64,000 bases of DNA from Enterococcus sp. HY326 (GCF_026157065.1 NZ_JANLGQ010000004.1:186001-250000), one strand, 5' to 3'; counted from the stretch's first letter, positions 13,540 through 22,205 are shown. Notes: generated by a model not told the origin, from the letters alone. Made by a program: numbers and translations.

Positions 13540-13681
13540 GCTACTGTAAGAAGTATTTTTATTTTACGTTTCAATTTCCAACAAGTTTGACCTGTAGATA
13601 AGTTGTGAATAGACTGCAGCACTAGCTGCCAATCAGTCAAAATTCATATTCCTATTTAATTTATCTAGAAACTAAATTGAA

Positions 13682-14053
13682 TTATCCGCGAATGACTTCA
13701 ATTTTATAACCATCGGGGTCTACAATAAAGTAATAAGATGGATCAGTTCCTGGTAGGCCTTTTAAGTCAGTGACATTAAAACCAGCTGCTTGATGTTTAG
13801 CGTGAGTGGCTTCTAAATCATCTGCGGCAATCGCAATATGACCGTAGCCATTACCTAAATCATAACCAGGATGATTGTAATTGTAAGTCAATTCCAATTC
13901 ATAATCATCTCCAGGTAAAGTCAAATAAACCAAAGTGAATTCGTTTTCTGGAAAATCACGACGACGGCTTTCTTCAAAAGCAAAAGCCTCTTGATAGAAC
14001 TTCAACGATGCCTCTAAATCTTTGACGCGAACACAAGTGTGAGCCATTTTCAT
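13682..14053 (-). CDS. gloA: Lactoylglutathione lyase / glyoxalase I family protein
   Basis: A 123-residue vicinal-oxygen-chelate protein. The metal ligands expected for glyoxalase I are all present with the ATG at 14053 as start: His5 (MAHTCV), Glu54 (YELELTY), His72 (GHIAIA) and Glu119 (KIEVIRG). This suggests detoxification of methylglyoxal formed from triose phosphates, with a thiol cofactor other than glutathione possible. The start at 14053 is preferred over 14062 because GAGG lies 9 nt before it and MKMAHT is the usual N-terminus. It stands alone, convergent to ntpJ. Confidence 0.85.
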   Translation of the reverse strand: MKMAHTCVRVKDLEASLKFYQEAFAFEESRRRDFPENEFTLVYLTLPGDDYELELTYNYNHPGYDLGNGYGHIAIAADDLEATHAKHQAAGFNVTDLKGLPGTDPSYYFIVDPDGYKIEVIRG

Positions 14054-14249
14054 ATTCTTCATCCTCTCTTTCTCATCAATCTTAGCATACTCTTATTATT
14101 TTTTTAAAGCTTCTGTTTTAAAAGGCTTGTTAATGAGAAATTTCTCATGTAAACTGTTAACTAAGACTGAAATTATGAAATGAAAATGATCAACATTTCC
14201 AGACAATAATTACTAGATGAAGAATATTGAAGTTTAAAGGAGTTTATCA

Positions 14250-14690
14250 ATGAACATTCCGACCTTCGGGTTAAAGACGGAAAATGTCGAGTATATCAGC
14301 CGCTATGCCGTCTATGTTGTTTTACCAAATCAAAAAAAAGAGCTGGCGATTGTGCAGGCCCCTAATGGTGCATATTTTTTACCCGGCGGCGAGATTGAGG
14401 CCGGCGAAGATCAGCTGGCGGCGATTCAACGGGAGTTAATTGAAGAGATGGGCGTTGAGGCAACTTTGGGCAAGTATTATGGTCAAGCGGATGAATTTTT
14501 CTTTTCCCGTCACCGGGATACTTACTATTATAATCCCGGTTACTTTTATCAAGTGACGGCTTGGCAACAGGTCTGTGAACCGACTGAAAAAACCAATGTC
14601 ATTGCTTGGGCCACTCCTGAAAAAGCGATCGAATTATTAAAGCGTGGCAGTCATAAGTGGGCTGTGGAGCAATGGCTAAAAACTAATTAA
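14250..14690 (+). CDS. Nudix hydrolase
   Basis: A 146-residue MutT-like pyrophosphohydrolase. The Nudix box is complete: GEIEAGE, seven residues, REL, then EEMGV, giving the G-x5-E-x7-RE-x2-EE-x-G pattern that binds Mg2+ or Mn2+. The substrate could be an oxidised nucleotide, a nucleoside diphosphate derivative or another X-linked diphosphate; the sequence alone does not decide. The ATG at 14250 has AAAGGAG upstream. It is monocistronic, followed by a strong terminator. Confidence 0.88.
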   Translation: MNIPTFGLKTENVEYISRYAVYVVLPNQKKELAIVQAPNGAYFLPGGEIEAGEDQLAAIQRELIEEMGVEATLGKYYGQADEFFFSRHRDTYYYNPGYFYQVTAWQQVCEPTEKTNVIAWATPEKAIELLKRGSHKWAVEQWLKTN

Positions 14691-14695
14691 AAAAT

Positions 14696-14754
14696 AAAAA
14701 TCCTGCTTAACAGGGGCTCTTTCAAGGAGCTCCGTACGTAAGCAGGATTTTTTT
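14696..14754 (+). terminator. Terminator after the Nudix gene
   Basis: TCCTGCTTA (14701-14709) pairs with TAAGCAGGA (14739-14747), extended by flanking A and T runs; a smaller GC-rich stem (GGGCTC/GAGCTCC) lies inside. A and T runs on both sides mean it may also serve the minus strand. Confidence 0.85.
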
Positions 14755-14800
14755 ATTTCAGAAATTAAGTTTGGGTGTAGCTAGGCTGATTTTTTATATT

Positions 14801-15613
14801 TTAAATTAAAACATATTTGTTTAAGGCTTCAGCTACGCCGCTGTCATTATTGCTGGCAACATGAACATCTGCGGCTGCTTTGGTGCTAGGTACGGCATTG
14901 GCTACGGCAACACCGATGCCGGCATATTCCAACATTGAATTGTCGTTTTCGTTATCGCCAATTGCCATTGTTTCTTCTGGTTTCAAGCCAAGATATTCAG
15001 CTAAGGTTTTTAAAGCATTGCCTTTGCTGGCATTTTTATTTAATAATTCATAATAAAATGGCGAGCTTTTGACTGTATTGTATTTTTCGGTAATTTCTTG
15101 CGGCATTTTTTTAATGGCTTCGTCTAAAATATGGGGATGATCAATCATCATCATCTTGATAATATTTAAGTCCTCATGCATTTCTTCGGGTGTCCGATAT
15201 TCCAAAGGCATATCGACCAAGTAAGCCTCGTTGACGGTATACTTACTGATATTTCTATTTGGTGTAAAAATCGTTTCATGATTAATCGCATGGAAATGAA
15301 TCCCTAATCTGCGGGCGGTCAGTTCTAAAATATTGTAGTCTGCCAAACTCATGCCATAACTGGCAACGATGTCGCCGCTAGCAACATTTTGAATCAAAGA
15401 GCCGTTGTAGGTAATCACGTACTCGTTATCACGATTGATGGCTAATTCAGCCAGCTTCGTGGTGACGCCTGGCAGTGGGCGGCCGGTACATAAAACAATG
15501 TGAACACCTTTTTGCCGTGCTTCGTGGATGGCCGTTTTTACCTCTGGGTTGATGGTGTGTTGATCATTAATCAACGTCCCATCGATGTCGATTGCTACTA
15601 ATTTAATACTCAT
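14801..15613 (-). CDS. Cof-type HAD-IIB sugar-phosphate phosphatase (YidA-like)
   Basis: A 270-residue haloacid-dehalogenase phosphatase. Motif I is AIDIDGTL with nucleophile Asp9 and Asp11; motif II is CTGRP; motif IV is IGDNENDNSM. The long insertion between motifs II and III is the C2 (type IIB) cap of the Cof family. Such enzymes dephosphorylate sugar phosphates or flavin nucleotides with broad specificity. The start at 15613 has CGGAG on the minus strand. It is the last gene of a three-gene minus-strand operon with the HD dNTPase and lipL. Confidence 0.9.
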   Translation of the reverse strand: MSIKLVAIDIDGTLINDQHTINPEVKTAIHEARQKGVHIVLCTGRPLPGVTTKLAELAINRDNEYVITYNGSLIQNVASGDIVASYGMSLADYNILELTARRLGIHFHAINHETIFTPNRNISKYTVNEAYLVDMPLEYRTPEEMHEDLNIIKMMMIDHPHILDEAIKKMPQEITEKYNTVKSSPFYYELLNKNASKGNALKTLAEYLGLKPEETMAIGDNENDNSMLEYAGIGVAVANAVPSTKAAADVHVASNNDSGVAEALNKYVLI

Positions 15614-15635
15614 AATTTACTCCGTTTCTAATAAT

Positions 15636-16985
15636 TTATTCAATTGCGCCATTTTTAATATGGCGGGAAAACTGTTGGTAAGTTTCTGAGAACAAGCTAG
15701 TATCCTCTTGAGGCGCTAGCATTTCTTTTGGAAAATAAAATCGCTGATCCCCTTGGGTCTGTCCGGCTAAAGCTGCAACCAAAGGACTGAGCTGAGATAA
15801 TTCGATTAGAGAATCATCTTTGCGGATGATTTCAATCTGGGTGCGGTGGCGATTTTCCTCTGGCCGATAAAAATCATAAGGCAGGTCATAGCTGGAATTA
15901 ATTGCTGTATAATATTTTGGATTATAGCCAACTTTTTCCACCAACTGTTCTAATTCTACCAGAGTTTGATCGTCTTTGCCCTTAACAAATGTCGCAGATT
16001 TTAAAGGCTTGCGATTCAAAAAGCGCTGGGCTAAATCGCTGAGGACCGCATCACTTTCCTCCTGCCACTGAATAAAAGACGTGCCTAAGACACCGTCATC
16101 TAATTTTAAATAATCTGCTAACGAAAAATCTTCTTTTAAAAAGGGCAGCAGCAATTGAGAATGACCGTTAAAACTATTTGGGTCTTTGCGGTACAGCTTG
16201 GCTGCCCGGTTTAATAAATGCTCTAAAATGACTTCCATTCCCCGAGAAACCGGATGAAAATAGACTTGGACATACATCTGATAGCGGCTGACAATATAAT
16301 CTTCGACGGCATGCATACCATTCATTGAAAAAGCAATGCCACCGCTGTAGGGCCGAATCACCCGCAAAATTCTAGTCAAGTCAAAGGTCCCATATTCAGT
16401 GCCGGTATAATAGGCATCCCGCAGCAAATAATCCATCCGATCAGCATCAATCTGACTAGAAATCATTTGAACAACTTGTGGGTTGGGGTATTTTTTGGTA
16501 ATCACGCTGGCGACTTTTTCGGGAAAGCCGGCGCCTACACGATTTAAAATCTGATAGACCTCAGTTTCAGGTGAAGTGATAATTTCCACTGTGATGGCCT
16601 CGTGATTTGTGTGGAAAATATGTTCAAAGGTATGGGAATAAGGACCGTGGCCGACATCGTGGAGCAGTGCGGCCGCCAAAACCACTAATCGCTCGCTGTC
16701 ATCCCAGCCATCTGGTCCAATTTTTTCTTGGGAATAATTCCGCACAAAAATATCACAGATGCGCCGAGCAATTTCATAAACCCCTAGTGAGTGAGAAAAG
16801 CGGCTGTGTTCCGCTCCATGAAAAGTAAAAGAAGAGGTGCCTAATTGCTTAATTCGCCGTAAACGTTGAAATTCCTTTGAATTAATTAAATCTAAAATTA
16901 CTTGATGCTGCACATGAATATAATTATGGACTGGGTCGCGGAAGACTTTTTCCATCGGCAGCAGCTGATTTTTGTATTGGGTCAT
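15636..16985 (-). CDS. HD-domain dNTP triphosphohydrolase (YwfO/EF1143-like)
   Basis: A 449-residue HD-superfamily protein. His65 (FSHSLGV), the His109-Asp110 pair (LLHDVGHG) and the downstream Asp in QIDADRMDYL match the metal-binding H...HD...D order. It closely follows the layout of the E. faecalis enzyme EF1143, a nucleotide-regulated dNTP triphosphohydrolase, which would help set deoxynucleotide pools. AAAGGAG lies before the ATG at 16985. The lipL stop codon is one base upstream, so the two genes are certainly cotranscribed; in Bacillus subtilis ywfO and lipL (ywfL) are also close together. Confidence 0.88.
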   Translation of the reverse strand: MTQYKNQLLPMEKVFRDPVHNYIHVQHQVILDLINSKEFQRLRRIKQLGTSSFTFHGAEHSRFSHSLGVYEIARRICDIFVRNYSQEKIGPDGWDDSERLVVLAAALLHDVGHGPYSHTFEHIFHTNHEAITVEIITSPETEVYQILNRVGAGFPEKVASVITKKYPNPQVVQMISSQIDADRMDYLLRDAYYTGTEYGTFDLTRILRVIRPYSGGIAFSMNGMHAVEDYIVSRYQMYVQVYFHPVSRGMEVILEHLLNRAAKLYRKDPNSFNGHSQLLLPFLKEDFSLADYLKLDDGVLGTSFIQWQEESDAVLSDLAQRFLNRKPLKSATFVKGKDDQTLVELEQLVEKVGYNPKYYTAINSSYDLPYDFYRPEENRHRTQIEIIRKDDSLIELSQLSPLVAALAGQTQGDQRFYFPKEMLAPQEDTSLFSETYQQFSRHIKNGAIE

Positions 16986-16986
16986 C

Positions 16987-17802
16987 TTAAAGCTCCTTTA
17001 AGAGTAAATTTCGTTGCTGCATACTGGTAATTTTTTCTTGAAAACGTTCGAGATTATCAGTCTCAGCTAAAAATTTATCTGCCTGTTGAAAGGCAATTTC
17101 CCTGGAGAACATTTTTTCAGCAGCATTTAAAAAGCGTTCCTTGCAAGCCAGCACTGTCAAATTTTCTCCGAGTAAGACTGGTAAATTTTCCATACTGGCA
17201 GGGCGTACGGCTGGATAGCCTTCAAGACTGAAACGTTCTTTGAGACTCGCCTGATAAAATTCCTTGACCATTTCGCCACGAGCCAACTGATTACCAGTGA
17301 CACTGAGGTACATCATTACAGCGATGCCATTTTTAATCCGCCGCTGGGCAATGCCAGCAAATTTTAAATCCTCTATGCTGAGATCAAATTTGCCCGGACA
17401 ATAAGAATCAGCGATTTCTTTAGCGATAATTTCTTTTTTTGTGGGAAAGGCCGTTTTAACGAGGGCGGTCATTAATTCATAGCCGCCATCAATCGACAAA
17501 TCAGCCTTCGGTACAATCAGCGAGACATTTAAAATGCCCGCATCAGCAATCACACCTAAGCCCCCCGCATTGCGAATGACCGGCTGATAATTGGCAGCTT
17601 TAATTACCTCGATGCCAGCCGCTAAATCTGTCACCCGGGTATCTTTCATGCCTAAAATAAAACAATTTGGCAGTTGCCAAAAATGTAAAAATGGTTGCTC
17701 GTTTTCACCGGCAAATTCCGTCAAAGTATCCGTTAAAGCAAAAGGTTCAAAGGCCGAAGTCGGTGCTAAAATATCTTGATCTAAAATAATCATATTTTTC
17801 AT
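16987..17802 (-). CDS. lipL: Octanoyl-[GcvH]:protein N-octanoyltransferase (LipL-type amidotransferase)
   Basis: A 271-residue protein of the biotin/lipoyl ligase fold that transfers octanoyl or lipoyl groups between carrier proteins. The family motifs IRNAGGLGVIADAG and SYCPGKFDLSI are present, with the acyl-accepting Cys135 and the conserved Lys147 (LKFAGIAQRR) spaced exactly as the B. subtilis pair Cys150/Lys162. The start at 17802 is chosen because a longer frame (to 18054) runs through the divergent promoter region; AAAGGAG lies about 13 nt upstream, slightly far. Role: supplying lipoylated E2 subunits. The alternative, plain lipoate-protein ligase, is less likely because the catalytic Cys is present. 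Confidence 0.85.
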   Translation of the reverse strand: MKNMIILDQDILAPTSAFEPFALTDTLTEFAGENEQPFLHFWQLPNCFILGMKDTRVTDLAAGIEVIKAANYQPVIRNAGGLGVIADAGILNVSLIVPKADLSIDGGYELMTALVKTAFPTKKEIIAKEIADSYCPGKFDLSIEDLKFAGIAQRRIKNGIAVMMYLSVTGNQLARGEMVKEFYQASLKERFSLEGYPAVRPASMENLPVLLGENLTVLACKERFLNAAEKMFSREIAFQQADKFLAETDNLERFQEKITSMQQRNLLLKEL

Positions 17803-17832
17803 AAAGGTTTTTCGACTCCTTTTAATAACTCG

Positions 17833-17861
17833 ATTTTCACACGAAGTGGGCAGATTGTCAA
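17833..17861 (-). promoter_or_regulatory. Promoter of the lipL-HD-HAD operon
   Basis: On the minus strand a perfect TTGACA (17861-17856), a 17-nt spacer and GAAAAT (17838-17833) precede lipL. Confidence 0.7.
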
Positions 17862-17950
17862 AATGGAATCGCTGAAAATCATGATTTTTTTCCTTCTCTT
17901 TCGGTTTTTTTATAAAAAGGAGGGGATTCCAGCAAAATAATCGCAAATGA

Positions 17951-17979
17951 TTGACAAATACTGACTTTCTATCGAAAAT
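17951..17979 (+). promoter_or_regulatory. Promoter of the DUF1934 gene
   Basis: TTGACA (17951-17956), 17 nt, GAAAAT (17974-17979). It is divergent from the lipL promoter about 90 bp away and has the same -10 hexamer. Confidence 0.7.
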
Positions 17980-18019
17980 AAGACTAGATAAGTAAGTTGA
18001 ATAAAGGAGCATCAGAATT

Positions 18020-18454
18020 ATGGATTTAACACAAAGTATCCCCGTGTCAATCATTGTACAGACAAAAATTAAACAACAAGGTCAAGTTGAAGAATTCAAC
18101 TTTGAAATCCCCGGCCAAATCGTTCAAATTGGCACAACGTTTTATATTCGCTATAAAGAAGTACAAGAGGACGGCCGGGAGGTGCCGGTGACCGTTAAAG
18201 TTTATCCCGACGGTAAAGTTCAGTTATCCCGTAATGGCGACGTTCGCACGCGTCTGCGCTTTGGCTATCAGGAAAAATTAGAAACTAGTTATCGAACGAT
18301 TTACGGGATGTTTTTATTAACGACCTATGCAAAAAATCTGCATTTTAGCTTAAGAGACCGGCCAGTTTCTGGAGAAGTTTCGGTTGATTATGATTTATTT
18401 TCAATGGGGGAACAAATTGGTGAGTATCAGTTTATTTTGAAATTTACGGCTTGA
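18020..18454 (+). CDS. DUF1934 domain protein (YwiB-like, calycin fold)
   Basis: A 144-residue, beta-strand-rich protein of the YwiB/DUF1934 family, recognised by the alternating strands and the FGYQEKLETSYRTIYG and YDLFSMGEQIGEYQF stretches. The family is predicted to form a small barrel that binds a hydrophobic ligand, but no function is established. It regularly precedes argS or rpoE in Firmicutes; here rpoE follows after its own promoter. The ATG at 18020 has AAAGGAG upstream. Confidence 0.85.
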   Translation: MDLTQSIPVSIIVQTKIKQQGQVEEFNFEIPGQIVQIGTTFYIRYKEVQEDGREVPVTVKVYPDGKVQLSRNGDVRTRLRFGYQEKLETSYRTIYGMFLLTTYAKNLHFSLRDRPVSGEVSVDYDLFSMGEQIGEYQFILKFTA

Positions 18455-18507
18455 TGTATGGAGTGAATTTCAAAATAAAATTAATTGGCCTTTTGATGAA
18501 CTAAATA

Positions 18508-18536
18508 TTGCAATTTAAGGCAGTATTTTGTATGAT
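18508..18536 (+). promoter_or_regulatory. Promoter of rpoE
   Basis: TTGCAA (18508-18513), 17 nt, TATGAT (18531-18536). The TTG at 18508 opens a longer frame but is the -35 box and cannot be the start codon. Confidence 0.7.
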
Positions 18537-18567
18537 AAAGGATAGACTGCGAAAGGACGTGTACCCT

Positions 18568-19185
18568 TTGGAATTAAGTGTATTTGAAGGATTAAATAAA
18601 AATGAGTTGTCAATGATTGAAGTGGCTCACGCAATCTTAGAGGCTAATGCTGACGTAATGGATTTTTCTGATTTGGTAAACGAGATTCAAAATTATCTTG
18701 GTAAATCAGACTTAGAAATTCGCGACTCCTTAGCTCAATTTTATACAGATTTAAACATCGACGGTAGCTTTATCTCTTTAGGGGATAACCGTTGGGCGCT
18801 GCGTTCATGGTATGCGATTGACTCGATTGATGAAGAAGTTTCGCCAGCCATTGATGAAGATGAAGAAACGCCTCGTCGTAAAAAACGCAAAAAGGTTAAC
18901 GCCTTTATCACAGGTGATGAAGATGCCATCGATTACAATGACGATGACCCTGAAGATACGGATTTAGCTGATGATGACGATGAAGACTTTGATGATGACG
19001 ATGATGATGACGATGAAGAAATCGCAGCATACAATTCTGACTTGAAGGAAATCGGCGCCGATGATAATGGCGATGATGAAGAAGAATTACCAGGCAGCAT
19101 TGAAGAAGATTTGACCATCGTAGACGATGATGATGACGACTTTGATGATGAGGATGAAGACGAAGAGTTTTCTGAAGAAGAATAG
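18568..19185 (+). CDS. rpoE: DNA-directed RNA polymerase delta subunit
   Basis: A 205-residue accessory RNA polymerase subunit found in Firmicutes. Residues ~1-90 form the folded winged-helix HARE-HTH-like domain ([25 protein letters not shown]), then a short basic patch (RRKKRKK), then a very acidic disordered tail of Asp and Glu repeats. Delta increases polymerase recycling and promoter selectivity. The start is the TTG at 18568: it lies 10 nt after AAAGGA, gives the typical MELSVFEG N-terminus and follows the promoter. The acidic tail produces poly-serine shadow frames on the other strand. Confidence 0.95.
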   Translation: MELSVFEGLNKNELSMIEVAHAILEANADVMDFSDLVNEIQNYLGKSDLEIRDSLAQFYTDLNIDGSFISLGDNRWALRSWYAIDSIDEEVSPAIDEDEETPRRKKRKKVNAFITGDEDAIDYNDDDPEDTDLADDDDEDFDDDDDDDDEEIAAYNSDLKEIGADDNGDDEEELPGSIEEDLTIVDDDDDDFDDEDEDEEFSEEE

Positions 19186-19194
19186 CCAGTGAAA

Positions 19195-19284
19195 AGGCTG
19201 TTCCAATAGTAAAGACAGGTGAGTAATCGAAACTAATTTTGGTTTCAGTTATTCTCTGTTCAAACTATTGGAGCAGCTTTTTTT
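19195..19284 (+). terminator. Long compound terminator after rpoE
   Basis: A 90-nt imperfect hairpin: AGGCTGTTCCAATAGT (19195-19210) with ACTATTGGAGCAGCTT (19264-19279), and nested inner arms (GACAG/CTGT, GAAAC/GTTTC), ending in a T-run. It is much longer than a usual terminator. Confidence 0.75.
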
Positions 19285-19291
19285 ACATTTT

Positions 19292-19855
19292 TTAGCGAAT
19301 GTCGAATTTATTTATTTTGGCGATAATCGCTGCCATTTCAGCGGGGGATTCCTTTTGACCGCCGTTAATCCAAGCCTGAAAAACACCAAATTGTGCACTG
19401 CTTAGATAGGCAATAAAATATTTTTGTTCAAGCGGAGATTGCAATTGAATATTTTGAATGCGGGGGAGCAAATTTTCTACCATATTTGTGGTAATTGCTT
19501 CTTTGATGTGATTTTGAATTTCAATTGAACCCCGATCAGAAATCAGTAGAGCGAGCAATTTACCTTCAGCGGTGAAGAAGGTCAGTAGTTCGGTAATAAT
19601 CTGTTCGACGTTGAGATTTTCTTTAACAAGCGTAGTTTGATTAATTTGTGAAATCAATTCTTTTTGATACGCCTCAACCATTTGATATTTATCAACATAA
19701 TGTAAGTAAAAGGCACTACGGCTAATTTTGGCTTCTTGACAAATATCTTTCACAGTTATTTTTTCAAAGCTTTTTCTTTCTAATAAAGCTATCATGCCTT
19801 TTAGAATATTGCGTTTTGTGCGATAAAAGCGCAGGTCTTGTTTATTCTCTGTCAA
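19292..19855 (-). CDS. TetR/AcrR family transcriptional regulator
   Basis: A 187-residue regulator with the N-terminal TetR helix-turn-helix: the segment ITVKDICQEAKISRSAFYLHYVDK at about residues 33-56 is diagnostic. The C-terminal ligand-binding part is poorly conserved. The start is probably the TTG at 19855 (TTGACAGAG) with GAAGGA about 10 nt before. No efflux or enzyme gene is adjacent in the same direction, so neither target nor ligand can be inferred; inverted repeats at 20025-20065 upstream are possible operators. Confidence 0.85.
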   Translation of the reverse strand: MTENKQDLRFYRTKRNILKGMIALLERKSFEKITVKDICQEAKISRSAFYLHYVDKYQMVEAYQKELISQINQTTLVKENLNVEQIITELLTFFTAEGKLLALLISDRGSIEIQNHIKEAITTNMVENLLPRIQNIQLQSPLEQKYFIAYLSSAQFGVFQAWINGGQKESPAEMAAIIAKINKFDIR

Positions 19856-20159
19856 AAAATCACTTTCCTTCAGTTCTCAAAAATAGGTCTGCTTGTTTAG
19901 GTGGCTGCCTTTTGATAGCTACTAACCCAGTAAAACATGCCAAGCTTGAAACTAGCTTACACAATAATTTACAAGCTGTCCATTATCAAAAAAAGACAGC
20001 TGTTGGACTTCAAATGCATGAATCGACTGTCAAAAGTCGAACCAAAAAGCTAACTTTTGGCAGTCACTTCAAAACGAAGGCCAGACCAGCTATCTGAAAA
20101 CAAGCTAATAATCATTGAAAGAGTTGAGAAAAACGTAGGATTCATCAAGTGACACCAGT
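19856..20159. other. 304-bp intergenic region with inverted repeats
   Basis: No credible gene. Two inverted repeats stand out: AGCTGTC (19974-19980) with GACAGCT (19995-20001), and GACTGTCAAAAG (20025-20036) with CTTTTGGCAGTC (20054-20065, one wobble). The second could be a weak minus-strand terminator for the membrane-protein gene or an operator for the TetR regulator. Confidence 0.4.
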
Positions 20160-20498
20160 TTATTTTTTCTCGGTCAGAAATTGAATGAAGGCGACAATAA
20201 TTGAGAAGACGGTTAAAACCGAAACAATTAGCTGCGAAACATTCGTGGCATAACCAGTTTGCACAGGATCTAAAATGCCCAAAACCAGATAATAAACAGT
20301 CCAAATAAGACCAATGCCTAAAAGTAGAAAAGCAGCCATAATGATATAGGGATTGGCTTTTTTTAATTGTGGCATTAAGGTTAAGAGCTTGCTGGTCTTT
20401 TGAGCTTTACTTTTTTGTTTTCGGGTAATGACACCACTGAAGAAGCCGACGATGACGCCGATGGATAGACCGATACAGATTGAAAAGAAGATAGTCAT
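20160..20498 (-). CDS. Small membrane protein of unknown function
   Basis: A 112-residue protein with three hydrophobic segments (about 4-24, 51-75 and 86-106) separated by a basic loop (TRKQKSKAQKTSK). I do not recognise a family. The ATG at 20498 has AAGGAG a few bases upstream on the minus strand. It lies 60 nt downstream of rpoN in the same direction and may be read from the rpoN transcript. Nothing in the sequence points to a substrate or partner. Confidence 0.75.
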   Translation of the reverse strand: MTIFFSICIGLSIGVIVGFFSGVITRKQKSKAQKTSKLLTLMPQLKKANPYIIMAAFLLLGIGLIWTVYYLVLGILDPVQTGYATNVSQLIVSVLTVFSIIVAFIQFLTEKK

Positions 20499-20558
20499 AG
20501 AACTCCTTAAAAAATTAATTTATTCAAAAAACTGTGTGGTAATAATCTGCAAATATTT

Positions 20559-21875
20559 TTAGGCATCAAATCTTTTGCGCTTGGAGGAGCTTTGAATGCC
20601 TAATGCTTCCCGATATTTGGTGACTGTCCGACGGGAAATCTGAATTTCTTTTTCCTTTAATAAATCGACAATTTTTTGATCTGATAATGGTTTTTGCTTA
20701 TTTTCTTCAGCGACTAATTGGGCAATGGCCTGCTTGGCACTGTCTGCGCTTTGGTCATCACTACCGGCATCATTAATCCGATTCGTAAAGAAATTTTTCA
20801 ATTCAAAAATGCCAAAATCAGTCTCTAGATATTTACCATTCACAGAACGGCTGACGGTTGACTCGTGAATCTCAAGCTCTTCAGCGACTTCCTTCATCGT
20901 CAATGGTCGCAAAGGTCGGTTGTCGTCTAAAAAGAATTGCTGCTGAACTTGGGCAATCACAGTACCGACCCGCAAAATGGTATCCCCCCGCTGTTGCATC
21001 ATTTTTTTCATCGTTTGATATTCCTGCTGCTTGCCTTTTAAATAGGCAAGTGTTTCATCATCCGCTTTAGCCTGCATCCGTAAAAAATATTTTTCCTGAA
21101 ACTTAATTTCCGGTTGACCTTTGCGATTGGAACTAATTTTAATTTGGTCTTCAACGACTTTGACGGATAAATCAGGTACGACATATTGTTCAGTTTCTTG
21201 GCTAAAGCCACTGCCGGGAGATGGGGTCAAGGTTTGCAGATAATCAAAAATTTGTTGAACGTCCTTCAATTCAATCGCAAACTTTTTGGCAATTTTTTCC
21301 CAGCGCCGAGCAACCAAGTCTTCAAAATTTTCTTCTAAAATAATGTAGGCAAGGGCTGGGGCATAGTCATCCCGCTCTGTCTGTAGCATCAGACACTCCT
21401 GCAAATCACGGGCCCCCACACCGGCGGGCTCCAACTGCTGAATCAAGGTCAGCGCATCCAAAAGCTCAATGGCACCAGCACCGGTTTGTTCCGCAGCTTC
21501 TTCTAAAGAAATTTTCAAATAGCCATTCAAATCAATATATTCTACTAAATATAAAACAAGACTTCTTAAAAACGTATCCCGGTAATTTAAATGGATTTGC
21601 TGAATCAGATATTCAAAAAGAGAAATCCGGTCTTGGGATACCAGATTAATAATGTCTAGGCCCGCTTGACTGGCACCAGACCCGCGACCATAATCTGCCA
21701 CAAAGCTTGGTTCAATCACTTCAATCAAAGGATTTTCTAAGGCCATATTATCCAAGTAATCTACTAGCTCTTCGGTATTAAATTGCAGGACCTGTAAAGA
21801 TTGCTGAAGCTGCTGAGTCATTGCCAGCTTTTGGGTTTGCCGCTGTTGTTGTGAAAAATTTTGTTCAAATTTCAT
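20559..21875 (-). CDS. rpoN: RNA polymerase sigma-54 factor
   Basis: A 438-residue sigma-54. Region I is the Gln-rich N-terminus (KLAMTQQLQQSLQVLQFNTEEL) that interacts with activator ATPases. The core-binding domain occupies the middle, and the DNA-binding part ends in the RpoN box (SRRTVTKYRE). A helix-turn-helix (HESTVSRSVNGKYL) is visible near residue 345. In enterococci and related bacteria sigma-54 mainly serves sugar phosphotransferase operons with LevR/MptR-type activators, none of which is in this window. The start at 21875 has GAGGA about 12 nt upstream. Confidence 0.95.
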   Translation of the reverse strand: MKFEQNFSQQQRQTQKLAMTQQLQQSLQVLQFNTEELVDYLDNMALENPLIEVIEPSFVADYGRGSGASQAGLDIINLVSQDRISLFEYLIQQIHLNYRDTFLRSLVLYLVEYIDLNGYLKISLEEAAEQTGAGAIELLDALTLIQQLEPAGVGARDLQECLMLQTERDDYAPALAYIILEENFEDLVARRWEKIAKKFAIELKDVQQIFDYLQTLTPSPGSGFSQETEQYVVPDLSVKVVEDQIKISSNRKGQPEIKFQEKYFLRMQAKADDETLAYLKGKQQEYQTMKKMMQQRGDTILRVGTVIAQVQQQFFLDDNRPLRPLTMKEVAEELEIHESTVSRSVNGKYLETDFGIFELKNFFTNRINDAGSDDQSADSAKQAIAQLVAEENKQKPLSDQKIVDLLKEKEIQISRRTVTKYREALGIQSSSKRKRFDA

Positions 21876-21920
21876 ATTTTTAAAATTTCCTCTTGTTTTT
21901 TTTTGCTAAGTCGGATAAAC

Positions 21921-21926
21921 TATAAT
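21921..21926 (+). promoter_or_regulatory. -10 box of the tRNA-Arg gene
   Basis: A perfect TATAAT eight bases before the tRNA; no good -35 box at 17 nt is seen. Confidence 0.5.
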
Positions 21927-21933
21927 TCGTGCC

Positions 21934-22005
21934 GCGCCCTTAGTGTAGTGGATATCACGTAAGATTCCGGTTCTTGAGACGGGGGTTCGATTCCCTCAGG
22001 GCGCG
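21934..22005 (+). tRNA. tRNA-Arg (anticodon CCG)
   Basis: A 72-nt cloverleaf can be drawn: acceptor GCGCCCT with AGGGCGC, a three-pair D-stem, anticodon stem TAAGA with TCTTG, loop TTCCGGT giving anticodon CCG at 21967-21969, and T-arm GGGGG-TTCGATT-CCCTC. The discriminator base is G, and CCA is not encoded. It reads CGG codons. It is a single tRNA gene between rpoN and cggR, with its own terminator. Confidence 0.92.
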
Positions 22006-22032
22006 TAAAGCTACATCCATTTTGTCTTGAAT

Positions 22033-22069
22033 CCGCAGAAAAGTCAATCTTTTCTGCGGGTTCTTTTTT
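22033..22069 (+). terminator. Terminator after tRNA-Arg
   Basis: A perfect 11-bp stem, CCGCAGAAAAG (22033-22043) with CTTTTCTGCGG (22049-22059), is followed by a T-run. Confidence 0.9.
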
Positions 22070-22205
22070 TGTACTTGGAAGCAGTCATGTAGCAGCCGCA
22101 TAAAAATTTTTAGCGAATTATTTTCCATAAAACAGTTTGCAATTTTCTGACAACTTGCTTCATAAAAACTTTACAACTCTTTCACAAAAAAACATAGGCT
22201 TTCGG

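Noticed and set aside
18741-19118. Poly-serine minus-strand ORFs
   Set aside because: They are the antisense of the Asp/Glu-rich tail of rpoE.
19816-20097. 93-residue plus-strand ORF upstream of the TetR gene
   Set aside because: Antisense at its start, no ribosome site, no recognisable domain, and its region is better explained by inverted repeats.
21934-22005. tRNA-Arg as integration site of a mobile element
   Set aside because: No integrase, no direct repeat of the tRNA 3' end in the flanks and conserved core genes on both sides.
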